DNA from: Paraburkholderia sejongensis
Lineage (GTDB): Bacteria; Pseudomonadota; Gammaproteobacteria; Burkholderiales; Burkholderiaceae
Assembly: GCF_020880815.1 (NCBI RefSeq)
Contig: NZ_JAJITD010000004.1
Coordinates: 186,001 to 250,000 of the forward strand
Direction: 5' to 3'
DNA length: 64,000 bases
Part shown: positions 9,593-18,209 of the stretch, piece by piece
Layout of the letters: each line of letters starts with the position of its first letter
Position numbering within the stretch: position 1 is the first letter of the stretch
Position numbers and translations under genes: made by a program
The notes under the pieces: generated by a model
Database searches by the model: none
What the model saw: the letters and a program-made list of their open reading frames with translations, nothing else
What the model was told of the DNA's origin: nothing

Positions 9593-12500
9593 GTTTTGCT
9601 GTCTCGCTTCGATGCCTTATTTCCAAAGCGTGCGTAAAGTGCGGGCATCAATAGCAGGTTCAATGCCGTCGAACTGACCAGGCCACCGAGAATGACGACC
9701 GCCATTGGATACTCGATTTCGTGTCCCGGCAGGTCGCCGCGTGCGACCAGCGGAAGCAATGCAAGCGCCGCGCAAGAGGCCGTCATAAGAATCGGCACGA
9801 CCCGCTCTTCGGCACCGCGCAGGACCAGGGATAGGCCGAACACTTCGCCTTCGTTTCGCACGAGATGCCGATAATGGCTGAGCAACATCAAACTATTTCG
9901 CGCAGTAATACCGAACACTGTGACGAAGCCGACCAAAGAGCCCAGCGACATCACGCCTCCGGACAGCGCGACGGCGACGACGCCGCCCAACAACGCACAC
10001 GGCAGAGTTGCCGCCAACAGTGCGGTCATTCGCAACGAGCGGAATTCCAGCCAGACGAGGAACAGCACGCCAATCAGGCAGAGACCTCCGAGCACCATCA
10101 ACTGCCGCTGGGACGCCCGCAGCGCCGAGTACTCGCCCAGAAACTCGGGGTAGTAACCGCGCGCAAACTCAAGCCCTCGCACGCGCGCCTCGACATCGCG
10201 AGCCACCCTGCCCAGATCGGTACCTTTCAGATTCATCGTTACGTCAATACGGCGCGAGCCATTTTCCCGTTTGATCTCGTTGGCGGCGGGGTTGATGCTC
10301 ACATCCGCTACGCTCTCCAGCGGCACTTGCGCGCCAGACTGGTTCGACAGCTGGAGTTGCCGCAATGCTGACAAGTCGTTGCGGACATCGGGTGTGCCCC
10401 ATACGGACACATCGAAGATCTTTTGATCACGATAGATTTCACCCACTTTGCTTGCCTGAACCACCGTCGTAACGGCTCGCCGTACCTCGCCGGCCGTTAG
10501 CCCATGCGCTGCCAGAGCATCCGGTTTGAGGCGGATATGGATTTGTGGAATCAGGCTTTGCTGTTCGACCTTCAAGTCGGAAACACCCGGTATCGATGCA
10601 ATCGCCGCCTTTACCGCTTCTGCTGACATACGCAGACCGTCGACCTCCGGTCCGAAGATCCGCACGACGATAGTTGCGCCGGCGCCAGTGAGGACTTCTT
10701 TAATCCGCTCACGTAAATACGTCAGCACATCTCGATAAAGACCCGGATAGCCATCGATAACATCCTGAATTTTTTTCACACTGGCATCGTAGTCGGCCTG
10801 CTCATCCAGACTGATCCATAACTCGGTGAAGTGCGGGCCATAGACTTCGTCGCCACTTTCGGCACGGCCTATGTGCGATCCAAAGTTACGAACACCAGGA
10901 ATGGCCCTCAGCTCCCCACTGGCTCGCTTCGTAATTCGCTCCATCGCTTCGAGTGACGTGCCGGGCTTCTCAACGAAGTGCATCAAAAAGTCAGTTTCGC
11001 GAAAGTCAGGCAGAAATTGATTGTCGAATTGGCTGTAACCGATACCCGCGATCAGAAGCCCTCCTGCCACCGCGCCCATCGCTAGCTCTGGCCGGCCGAC
11101 AACTGCAGGAAGAATTGCTCGATAACCCCGCTTAAGCGCGCGAACCCAGCGAGGTTCTTCGGTATGTCGAGACAACCGCGGCAAGAGGATCAGGCAGAGC
11201 GCGGGCGTCACGGTCAGCGCGACGAGCAGCGATGCACCGATTGCGAGGATATAAGCCGTGGCCAAAGGCCGGAAGAACGTGCCCGCCACACCGTCCAGAA
11301 AGAAAATTGGCAGGAACACGAGCATGACTATAAGGCTGGCGAACACCACTGCGCCGCGTACCTCGAGTGACGCCGCAAGTACCACGTTGAAAGCCGGCTT
11401 CGGACGAGGCAGGAGACGGTTTTCTCGCCAGCGACGGCCGATATTCTCAACGTCGATGATTGCATCGTCGACGATCTCACCGAGTGCGATGACGAGGCCA
11501 GCAATAACCATGGTGTTGAGAGTCTGGCCCGTCCAGATCATTACCAGAACGGCCGCGAGCAGGGAAAGCGGAATTGCTGAAAGACTGATGGCCGCCGAGC
11601 GCCAGTCGCGCGTGAAGACGAGCAGTACCAGCGCGACCAATGCGCACCCGAGCCACATCGCCTCTGCCAGGTTACTTAGAGAACGCTCGATAAAAGTGGC
11701 TGGACGGAAGATTGACGAATCGATGTCGATACCTTGCAATCCTGGCTTCAAATCCGCAATCGCTTTCTCCACGCCACGGGTCACTTCCAGGGTATTGGCG
11801 CCTTGCTGCTTCTCGACGATCAGTAACAAACCGTCGCGCTCGTTGATAATGGCGCTGCCAATCGGAGCCGCATGTCCCTCGACAACTTCCGCGACGTCGC
11901 CCAGCCGCACCGGTGCGCCATCCACCAGCTTAACCACGGCCCGCGCGAGATCCTCCGGTGTTTGAACGAATGACGGGTGCCGCACTGCGATGCGCTGGTT
12001 TGGCGTATCCACGAAGCCACCGCCGGTTACAACGACGGCATCGGCCGCCGCCTGCTGGACTTCCGCAAGGGTTACACCGATAGCTGCCAAACGCGCCGGG
12101 TCCACCAGCACTTGAAGCTGCCGATCACGCAGCCCCCAGATCGCCACGTTTGCAACCCCAGGCACCCCCATGAGCTTTGGACGGACCGTCCAGCGCGCAA
12201 TCTCGGACATCGACATTGCATCTAGCGATGACGAGGACATACCGATCTTCAGTGCGCGGCTGGTCGCGGAAAGTGGCGGCAGGAGCGTTGGGGGGCGAAC
12301 GCCCGCGGGCAACCTCGGCGCCGCGGCGGCAACGCGTTCCTGTACTAGCTGGCGCGCACGCAAGACGTCGAAATCGTCTTCGAAGATCAAGACCAGGGAA
12401 GACAGACCCAGCACCGATTTCGAGCGCATTGTCTTCATTCCGGGCACCCCGTAAACCCCGGCTTCGAGTGGAACCGTAACTAGACTTTCCACCTCCTCGG

Positions 12501-12672
12501 TCGACAGTCCTGGAGCCTCGGTCTGGATCTCGACCATCGGTGGTGCGAATTCAGGGAATACATCAAGACTCACATTTTTACTTGCCCGCACTCCGACGAT
12601 CACGAGCACAACGGCGACGAACAAAACAAGAACTCGCTGTCGCAAGGCGTTGGCTACCAGCCACTTCAGCAT
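9589..12672 (-). CDS. RND efflux pump, heavy-metal (CzcA/CusA) class
   Basis: Inner-membrane proton-driven pump of 1027 aa, with the usual 12 helices and two large periplasmic loops (after helix 1 and helix 7). The HME-like opening is FPEFAPPMVEIQTEAPGLS, and the C-terminal GITARNSLMLLSHYRH and GHEIEYPMAVVILGGL segments are typical of CzcA relatives. The helix 4 proton-relay motif reads ALGEIVDDAIIDVEN, with two Asp as in drug pumps, rather than the DFG...DGAV form of CzcA. The metal-binding methionines of CusA are not evident, so metal specificity should not be assumed. Start ATG 12672 has GGAG about 10 nt upstream; the earlier in-frame ATG at 12693 does not. Confidence 0.9.
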   Translation of the reverse strand: MLKWLVANALRQRVLVLFVAVVLVIVGVRASKNVSLDVFPEFAPPMVEIQTEAPGLSTEEVESLVTVPLEAGVYGVPGMKTMRSKSVLGLSSLVLIFEDDFDVLRARQLVQERVAAAAPRLPAGVRPPTLLPPLSATSRALKIGMSSSSLDAMSMSEIARWTVRPKLMGVPGVANVAIWGLRDRQLQVLVDPARLAAIGVTLAEVQQAAADAVVVTGGGFVDTPNQRIAVRHPSFVQTPEDLARAVVKLVDGAPVRLGDVAEVVEGHAAPIGSAIINERDGLLLIVEKQQGANTLEVTRGVEKAIADLKPGLQGIDIDSSIFRPATFIERSLSNLAEAMWLGCALVALVLLVFTRDWRSAAISLSAIPLSLLAAVLVMIWTGQTLNTMVIAGLVIALGEIVDDAIIDVENIGRRWRENRLLPRPKPAFNVVLAASLEVRGAVVFASLIVMLVFLPIFFLDGVAGTFFRPLATAYILAIGASLLVALTVTPALCLILLPRLSRHTEEPRWVRALKRGYRAILPAVVGRPELAMGAVAGGLLIAGIGYSQFDNQFLPDFRETDFLMHFVEKPGTSLEAMERITKRASGELRAIPGVRNFGSHIGRAESGDEVYGPHFTELWISLDEQADYDASVKKIQDVIDGYPGLYRDVLTYLRERIKEVLTGAGATIVVRIFGPEVDGLRMSAEAVKAAIASIPGVSDLKVEQQSLIPQIHIRLKPDALAAHGLTAGEVRRAVTTVVQASKVGEIYRDQKIFDVSVWGTPDVRNDLSALRQLQLSNQSGAQVPLESVADVSINPAANEIKRENGSRRIDVTMNLKGTDLGRVARDVEARVRGLEFARGYYPEFLGEYSALRASQRQLMVLGGLCLIGVLFLVWLEFRSLRMTALLAATLPCALLGGVVAVALSGGVMSLGSLVGFVTVFGITARNSLMLLSHYRHLVRNEGEVFGLSLVLRGAEERVVPILMTASCAALALLPLVARGDLPGHEIEYPMAVVILGGLVSSTALNLLLMPALYARFGNKASKRDSKT

Positions 12673-12702
12673 ACATACACTCCGAATGTCCAACGCACGC
12701 AG

Positions 12703-13701
12703 TTATTTCGTGCCAAACTCAGTGCCAAATAGTTCAGCGGCTCCGGCGTGTACGACGTCCGCGTCCGCCATTGCCGCGCGCGCCAGCAGCGCGCTTCCGT
12801 CTTCGGTTTTTGCCACTTCGACGCGACGGCGCTCGTACGTGTGGGGCTGAGTACGCACGTATACCCATTCGCCGCCGTGGATGTCGCGCACGATCGCCGA
12901 CGCGGGGACGGCCGCCTGCTTCGTGGCGCCTTTGATTGGGATGTCTACCGCAACACGCTGCCCCAATTTGAACGTTTCGAGGTGCTCTTCGAGCGAGTAG
13001 TAGAGGTCCACTGTGCCCGCGACCTGGTTGGCCGAAGGTGGCCCGTTCACGCGGCGCACTTCGTATGCACGGTCGCCCGCGCCGAGGCCACGCAGCGATG
13101 CCGGCGCACGCAGATCCAGCGCCGACAGATTCGCTGCAAAGACGGGCACCCGCACCCATCGCGAATGGTGCTGGACCATCGAACTCACACTCGGTCCGAG
13201 GAGACTTCTCTGCCTCTGTGCGACTTCCAGGTTTGCGCGTGCAACTGCCAGTGCGGACATCGCCTCGTCGTGTGCGCGAACGCTGCCCGCCTCGTGCTGC
13301 ACAAGGGCCGCCGCTCGATCCGCAGCCTTTTTCGCGACGGTCAACTCAGCCTGCGCCTTGGCCATTTCACCGTCGGCGCGAACCTGATTCGACGCGAGCA
13401 AACTCAAATCATTTGTCGTGCTAATGGGCAGGCCGCCGGTGGCCAGCGGGGGAACAACCACCTCCGCCTGAAACATGCGACTGGCGGTCGTGTTACGTAT
13501 AGTCACGGGGCCATGGGCGATGCCGAGACGTTCTTCCGCGTCCGGCGTCAGCGTGATTCGCAGGAGTTCGGATTCCTTCGCGATCGACTGCGTTTTGACG
13601 TGAGCCGATTGGGTAGCGATAGCTGGCGGACGGTCGCCGCACGCGACGAGCGAAAAGCAGCTTCCGAGACTAACGAGTGAAATATAAAAATAACGCTTCA
13701 T
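12703..13701 (-). CDS. RND efflux periplasmic adaptor lipoprotein (membrane fusion protein)
   Basis: A 332-aa adaptor linking pump and channel. The N-terminus is a lipoprotein signal (lipobox LVAC near residue 21). A helical hairpin is visible in the middle (KAQAELTVAKKAADRAAALV and AMSALAVARANLEVAQRQ), followed by beta-barrel segments and a C-terminal membrane-proximal part (AAVPASAIVRDIHGGEWVYVR). The expected N-terminal half of the lipoyl domain is short. It is the first gene of the adaptor-pump-channel-regulator-kinase operon, 30 bp ahead of the pump start. No His-rich or Met-rich metal-binding tail is present. Confidence 0.88.
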   Translation of the reverse strand: MKRYFYISLVSLGSCFSLVACGDRPPAIATQSAHVKTQSIAKESELLRITLTPDAEERLGIAHGPVTIRNTTASRMFQAEVVVPPLATGGLPISTTNDLSLLASNQVRADGEMAKAQAELTVAKKAADRAAALVQHEAGSVRAHDEAMSALAVARANLEVAQRQRSLLGPSVSSMVQHHSRWVRVPVFAANLSALDLRAPASLRGLGAGDRAYEVRRVNGPPSANQVAGTVDLYYSLEEHLETFKLGQRVAVDIPIKGATKQAAVPASAIVRDIHGGEWVYVRTQPHTYERRRVEVAKTEDGSALLARAAMADADVVHAGAAELFGTEFGTK

Positions 13702-13886
13702 TGGCGCTCCCCAAATGCCGCAATCTAAAAGAACATCCTATCGGGGGTGCGCTTCGCTTTTACTTTCCAGATCTATACAATTTCGCAAGGTTTCCGGCGT
13801 TGGACCGCCGGGATCAGATGATGGGCGGGTCTGCTCGACGAAATACCCGCGAGTCGTGCTTGGGCTGGAAGCGTTGCGCCGCGAAA

Positions 13887-14285
13887 TCAATGCTTCCTAG
13901 CGGGGTCGTCGAGTTCTTTAATTACCGGATCCCCTGGTGGCAGATGTCGTGAGACGACAAAAACCTCCACGTCGCTCATCGAGCATTCTTCTTCCCCGGC
14001 GTTGCTCACGGTAATGACCTTGACTTCAGCGCCGTTTTTTTCTTGAAAGGTAACGTGGTAGACCTCGCGCCATAATTGCGTCCCGTCCTTATATTTGCCG
14101 ATCTCCCCGGATGCCAGTTGTACGGCCCTGGTTTTGGAAGCGTCGATATCGCCGAGGATGCCAGCGTTTCTTAACTCCACCTGGGCCATGCTGGTTGGCC
14201 AGTTGCTACATGGCGGGTTCGGTCTGGTTTCTGCGGGGCATAACGCCGGAAGCGATAGCAGCATGGTTGCAAGAGTACGTTTCAT
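13887..14285 (-). CDS. Small exported protein, probable immunity partner of the Tlde1-like effector
   Basis: A 132-aa protein with a clear cleavable signal peptide (MKRTLATMLLSLPALCPAET), so it acts in the periplasm. The mature part has no family I recognise; it is acidic near its C-terminus and has a few cysteines (PPCSNW, EEECSMSD). Its ATG overlaps the stop of the upstream effector gene (ATGA), the tight coupling usual for toxin-immunity pairs. An L,D-transpeptidase-type effector acts in the periplasm, so its antidote must be exported, which fits. The immunity role is inferred from context only. Confidence 0.7.
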   Translation of the reverse strand: MKRTLATMLLSLPALCPAETRPNPPCSNWPTSMAQVELRNAGILGDIDASKTRAVQLASGEIGKYKDGTQLWREVYHVTFQEKNGAEVKVITVSNAGEEECSMSDVEVFVVSRHLPPGDPVIKELDDPARKH

Positions 14286-14650
14286 GGATGCTCCACCTTA
14301 AGCAGTCTGTCGCCACTGTTCCAGATTTTTTCCCGATATACCAAGCGCAGAACGATACAGCCGTTGGATGTGTTGCCGGGATCGGAGATGCTGTCGCCGT
14401 GGATCATAAAACCGGCGCGGCCGCCTAAGTTCGTGCCCGCGACCGGGTTAAGCCGCATCGAATATGGTCCGGTATGGGCGTGGGGAAAGGGCGGACGGAT
14501 CTCGTACCGGCCAACTGGGATTGGTCCTCTGTCGCGGATATATTGACTACTGTGCTTGTTCTTGTCGTCGCCTTTACCGGAATATCCCCTGGCGATCCAT
14601 TCGTCGTCGTGATAAAGATCGCCACTTGCGTGTTTGAAAATCCACACCAT
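14282..14650 (-). CDS. Tlde1-like (DUF2778) L,D-transpeptidase-related effector, probable T6SS peptidoglycan toxin
   Basis: A 122-aa protein formed by one domain. The hallmarks of the Tlde1/DUF2778 family are present in order: a WIFKHASGDLY opening, GYSGKGDDKN, GPIPVGRYEI, TGPYSMRLNP, then the catalytic His in FMIHGDS and Cys in SNGCIVL (about 13 residues apart). Known Tlde1 proteins are antibacterial type VI secretion effectors that cleave or exchange peptidoglycan peptides in the target periplasm. There is no secretion signal, as expected for T6SS cargo, and no VgrG or PAAR gene nearby, so it would be an orphan effector. GGAGG lies 7 nt before ATG 14650; ATG 14653 is the alternative. Confidence 0.82.
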   Translation of the reverse strand: MVWIFKHASGDLYHDDEWIARGYSGKGDDKNKHSSQYIRDRGPIPVGRYEIRPPFPHAHTGPYSMRLNPVAGTNLGGRAGFMIHGDSISDPGNTSNGCIVLRLVYREKIWNSGDRLLKVEHP

Positions 14651-15039
14651 CATCCGGCCTCCTTGGTTGTACGAGTTGACAAGTACACCAAAGAACCTGA
14701 TCTCAATAAATTTTCAGAATAAGAATTTGCCTAATGGTTTAAAGCGCGCGGAGCAGCACACCGTCGGACAAGTCCGACGGACCGCCCGCACAAGCCCGAT
14801 AACTCGCGGGTCGGAAGGTTGCGGACACGCACCTGGCGCGCAGCGAGCCGCGCGCGAAAAGTCGCGCATGGATGTCAACAACTGTTGAATCCACGAACGG
14901 TGCAAAAGAAAACGCGTCGTACCGCCAATAAAAAAATGCCGTGCCCCGAAGCGCACGGCATTTGCATCCATCGAAAGAAAGCCAACCCCGCGCGACGCTC
15001 AACCTGCAGCGTCGCGCAGCGCACCTTCCACCCACGCAC
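14651..15039. other. Intergenic region upstream of the effector and downstream of dehydroquinase
   Basis: No gene is supported. It contains the effector's promoter region (AT-richer around 14690-14740) and the terminator of the dehydroquinase gene at 14928-14963. Nothing else is recognisable. Confidence 0.5.
14928..14963 (-). terminator. Rho-independent terminator of the dehydroquinase gene
   Basis: Perfect 11-bp stem AAATGCCGTGC/GCACGGCATTT with an 8-base loop. Read on the minus strand it is followed by a run of T, 77 bases after the gene's stop. Confidence 0.85.
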
Positions 15040-15495
15040 TCACCCGAAGTTCGGCCTTTTGCCAAGCGCCATCGCCATCGCCTGCAACGCCACCAGATAT
15101 CCGTCGGCCCCAAGCCCGCAAATCACCCCAGTCGCCACCCGCGAAATCAACGAATGGCGATAAGTCTCATCGCGCTTATGAATATTGGTGATGTGCAACT
15201 CGATCAACGGCCGCTCGATCAGCTTGACCGCATCGAGCACCGGCACCGACCCGAACGAAAAGCCTGCCGGGTTCAGAATCACCGCCGCGTCGCGTTCGAA
15301 CGCTTCCTGCAGCCAGTCGATCAGCGTCGCTTCGCTATTGGTCTGGCGAAACTCGCAGCGAAGTTCGAGGCGTGCGGCGAGCGCCTGCATCTGCTGTTCG
15401 ATCTGCGCGAGCGTGGTGGTGCCGTACAGATGCGGCTCGCGCCTGCCGAGCATGTTGAGATTCGAGCCGTTCAATACATAGACGAGATCAGTCAT
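15040..15495 (-). CDS. aroQ: Type II 3-dehydroquinate dehydratase, probably catabolic
   Basis: A 151-aa dodecamer-forming enzyme that interconverts 3-dehydroquinate and 3-dehydroshikimate. The flexible lid carries the catalytic Tyr (REPHLYG), followed by the NPAGFSFGSVPVLDAV segment and the active-site His in HITNIHKRDETYRHS. The first motif reads NGSNLN instead of the usual NGPNLN. ATG 15495 begins at the conserved N-terminus; the longer ATG at 15537 adds 14 residues without support. It lies 78 bp downstream of, and in line with, an MHS-type organic acid symporter controlled by a divergent IclR regulator, so quinate or shikimate degradation is more likely than the biosynthetic route. Confidence 0.92.
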   Translation of the reverse strand: MTDLVYVLNGSNLNMLGRREPHLYGTTTLAQIEQQMQALAARLELRCEFRQTNSEATLIDWLQEAFERDAAVILNPAGFSFGSVPVLDAVKLIERPLIELHITNIHKRDETYRHSLISRVATGVICGLGADGYLVALQAMAMALGKRPNFG

Positions 15496-15573
15496 GGTTC
15501 TATTACCTGTTTGCCAAAACGATGGGGCCAAATACATGCGTACTGCGAAGCGATGAAATGCCGAGCGTCACCT

Positions 15574-16950
15574 TCACAGCCGATGACTATTGCCCGCATG
15601 CACGGCCGCGAAATCTTCCGCGCCGCTGACGGCCGCGGCTGAGTCGGTGCGATTCATGTCGATGCCGGCGGTTTCGCGCGCGGTCAGAATCATCACCAGC
15701 GAAATAACATTGAACACCACGCACACCGCGACGACGCCCCACGGCGAGCCGTTGCACACCGCGAACAGCCACACCGCGAGCACCGGCATCGGGCCGCCGG
15801 CGACCAGGTTCGCGCCGGTATAGGCGAGCGCGGAACCGGAGTAGCGCACGTTGGTCGGAAACGCCTCGGCGAACGCGACCGGCTGGATGCCGCTCTGGAA
15901 CTGCGTGAAGCCGAGGAAGAAACCCATTGCGGCGAGCATCGGCACAAAGCTGCGGGTATCGAGAATCTGGAAATAGACGAACAGCATCAGCAGCGTCGCG
16001 ATCGAGCCGATCGCGAGCGCTTTCTTGCGGCCGATCCGGTCGCTCAGCATCCCGCCCGCCAGCGCGCCGACGATCGCGCAGACGTTCGCGCCCATCAAAA
16101 GCAGGAAGCCGGTTTGTTTAGGAATCGCCAGCGTTTTGGTGATGTAGCTGAGCGAGAACACCACGATCAGATAGAAGATCGCCGCCGGGCCGCAGAAGAA
16201 CAGCATCCAGCGCAGCACGGTGCGCCAGTGCAACCGCAGCGCGTCGCGCAGCGGACTGCCGACGTGCACGACCTCGGTCTTGCGCAGCGCGACAAAGGCC
16301 GGTGTTTCGCTGACGCGCAGGCGGATATACAGCCCGACGATCACCAGCACGAAACTCATCACGAACGGGATGCGCCAGCCGTAGCTGTCGAACGCGGCGG
16401 CGGACATCGTCGACGACAGCAGGAGCAGCACGCCGTTCGCCATGATCTGGCTGAGCGGCGAGCACAGGCCGAGAATCCCCGAGTATTTGCCGCGCCGGTC
16501 GGGGCTCGCGTGTTCGATCGCCATCAGCTGCGCGCCGGTCGATTCGCCGCCGAGCGCGAAGCCTTGCAGGATCCGCAGCAGCACGAGCAATACCGGCGCC
16601 CACACGCCGATGCTGGTGTAGGTCGGCAAAAAGCCCATTCCCATTGACGCAAGTCCCATCACGGTCACGGTGCCGAGCATCAGATTGCGCCGGCCGAGCT
16701 TGTCGCCGAGATGGCCGCAGATGATCGCGCCGAGCGGCCGCGCCGCGAGCCCGACGCCGAAGGTCGCGAGCGACGCGAGCAGCGCCGAGGTCGGGTCCAT
16801 CGACGGGAAAAACAGCCGCGGCAGGATCGTCGCGGCGAGGGCGCCGTAAAGCGTGAAGTCGAACCATTCGAGCGCGGTGCCGATCGCGGCGGCCGTGACC
16901 GCGCGGGTGCGCATTGCGGCGTGCGAGCCGGGCTGTGCAACGTCCATCAT
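15574..16950 (-). CDS. MFS transporter, metabolite:H+ symporter (MHS) family
   Basis: Inner-membrane importer of 458 aa with 12 helices. MHS hallmarks are present: ALEWFDFTLYG at the first helix, RPLGAIICGHLGDKLGRRNLML in loop 2-3, and LRILQGFALGGESTGAQLMAIEHA in helix 4-loop. Relatives carry shikimate, alpha-ketoglutarate, citrate or similar acids. Next to a dehydroquinase the best guess is quinate or shikimate, but this is context only. A strong AAGGAGA lies just ahead of the two possible starts (16950 and 16947). It is divergent from an IclR regulator. Confidence 0.88.
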   Translation of the reverse strand: MMDVAQPGSHAAMRTRAVTAAAIGTALEWFDFTLYGALAATILPRLFFPSMDPTSALLASLATFGVGLAARPLGAIICGHLGDKLGRRNLMLGTVTVMGLASMGMGFLPTYTSIGVWAPVLLVLLRILQGFALGGESTGAQLMAIEHASPDRRGKYSGILGLCSPLSQIMANGVLLLLSSTMSAAAFDSYGWRIPFVMSFVLVIVGLYIRLRVSETPAFVALRKTEVVHVGSPLRDALRLHWRTVLRWMLFFCGPAAIFYLIVVFSLSYITKTLAIPKQTGFLLLMGANVCAIVGALAGGMLSDRIGRKKALAIGSIATLLMLFVYFQILDTRSFVPMLAAMGFFLGFTQFQSGIQPVAFAEAFPTNVRYSGSALAYTGANLVAGGPMPVLAVWLFAVCNGSPWGVVAVCVVFNVISLVMILTARETAGIDMNRTDSAAAVSGAEDFAAVHAGNSHRL

Positions 16951-17066
16951 GTTGTCTCCTTGTGCGTCTGCCGCGCGGCTGGGCTGCCAGGCTGTGCCCG
17001 ATACGCGTGCCGCGCTGTTGTGTGAGCGAGAAATGTGATCGGTAGTCCGGAACGATTCGCGTCGAT

Positions 17067-17078
17067 GGACACGTGTCC
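17067..17078. promoter_or_regulatory. Perfect 12-bp palindrome GGACACGTGTCC, possible operator
   Basis: A self-complementary 12-mer lies midway between the divergent symporter and iclR-type genes, 117 bases from the symporter start. No factor is assigned; it could be an operator for the IclR protein or another regulator. Confidence 0.35.
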
Positions 17079-17118
17079 GCTACCGTCAAAACAGCTTAAC
17101 ACCCGTGGGTGGGACGTC

Positions 17119-17133
17119 ATTCCAGGGTGGAAT
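17119..17133. promoter_or_regulatory. Putative IclR-family operator ATTCCA-GGG-TGGAAT
   Basis: Perfect 6-bp arms around 3 bases, 73 bases before the IclR start. The arms share TGGAA/TTCCA with the E. coli IclR box, although in inverted order. It is placed to control the regulator and possibly the divergent symporter. Confidence 0.45.
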
Positions 17134-17205
17134 TTCATCTCATAATGTGCAAGACTCATCGCACAGACGACAACACACGAATACAAGAACCCCCTGGAGA
17201 CGAAG

Positions 17206-17988
17206 ATGCCCGGCGTCACCGAACGCACCCTCGCGGTACTCGAATTTCTCGCCACCCAGATGGAAGGCACACCGCTCGCGATGATCGCCGATGAACTCGA
17301 CATCCCGCGCAGCGCGTGTCATCGCCTGCTGGTCGATCTGAAGCAGTGCGGTTACGTGCGGCAGTTGCGCGAGCATGGCGATTACGTGTTGACCACCAAA
17401 CTCGTCGGCCTCGGGCTCGGTTTTCTCGCGACGTCGGGAATCGTCGATATCGCGCAGACGATGCTCGACCGGCTGGCGGAGAAATCCGGCGAGCTGGTGC
17501 GGCTCGCAATCGTCGACGGCGATCGGCTCACGTGGGTCGCGAAAGCGCAGGGCGCGCTGAAGGGTCTGCGTTACGACCCCGACATGGGGATGGACACGAT
17601 CCTGTCGTGCAGCGCGACCGGTCACGCATGGATGATGACGATGACCGACGAACGCGCGCTCGAACTGGTATCGCGCCAGGGCTTCGGCCAGCCGAAACAG
17701 TACGGCCCGAATGCGCCGACCACGATTGCCGGCTTGCTGAAGTTCGTGCACGCGGCGCGCGAGCGCGGCTACGCAACGATCAACGAGGTGTTCGCGCCGG
17801 GCATGACCGCGATGGCCGCGCCGGTGCAGCGGCGCGGTTATCCCGCGCTCGGCGTGATCAGCATCGCCGGGCCGCTGGTGCGGCTCGACGAAAAGCGCAT
17901 GGCGAGTCTCGGTCCGACGCTGCTGGCGGCCGCCGCGGAACTGGCGGCGGCAAGTCATGCGTCGCCGTTGTTCAATCGCGGGCGTTAA
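17206..17988 (+). CDS. IclR family transcriptional regulator
   Basis: A 260-aa regulator. The N-terminal winged helix covers about residues 1-65 (TERTLAVLEFLA, then SACHRLLVDLKQCGYV); the C-terminal IclR effector domain includes GLRYDPDMGMDTILSCSATGHA and APGMTAMAAPVQRRGYPALGVISIAGP. ATG 17206 has GGAG 8 nt upstream. It is divergent from the MHS symporter and dehydroquinase genes and is followed by a porin in the same direction, so it probably controls uptake and use of one aromatic precursor acid. Whether it activates or represses cannot be told. Confidence 0.92.
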   Translation: MPGVTERTLAVLEFLATQMEGTPLAMIADELDIPRSACHRLLVDLKQCGYVRQLREHGDYVLTTKLVGLGLGFLATSGIVDIAQTMLDRLAEKSGELVRLAIVDGDRLTWVAKAQGALKGLRYDPDMGMDTILSCSATGHAWMMTMTDERALELVSRQGFGQPKQYGPNAPTTIAGLLKFVHAARERGYATINEVFAPGMTAMAAPVQRRGYPALGVISIAGPLVRLDEKRMASLGPTLLAAAAELAAASHASPLFNRGR

Positions 17989-18209
17989 TCGTTTGGTGCT
18001 GCACGAGTCGGCGCGAACGTGATAAGTTCGCTCGCGATAAGCCGATCGATGTGCCCGCGGAGGACCTGATCCTGCGACATGCTCCGGTATTTTTCGTGAA
18101 GACCGCCCGCCATCGCGCGCGGGTGGCGGCCAGTTCAAGTGCTTCGCGTGCAGCGCTCCAGGCGAAGCCGGCCGATGCGGCCAATGCGGCCACGTCGCCG
18201 CGCACAGTC

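Noticed and set aside
17316..18209. N-terminal extension of the porin frame to 644 aa
   Set aside because: The extension overlaps the IclR gene in another frame and is Arg-rich; only the part after the signal peptide is porin.
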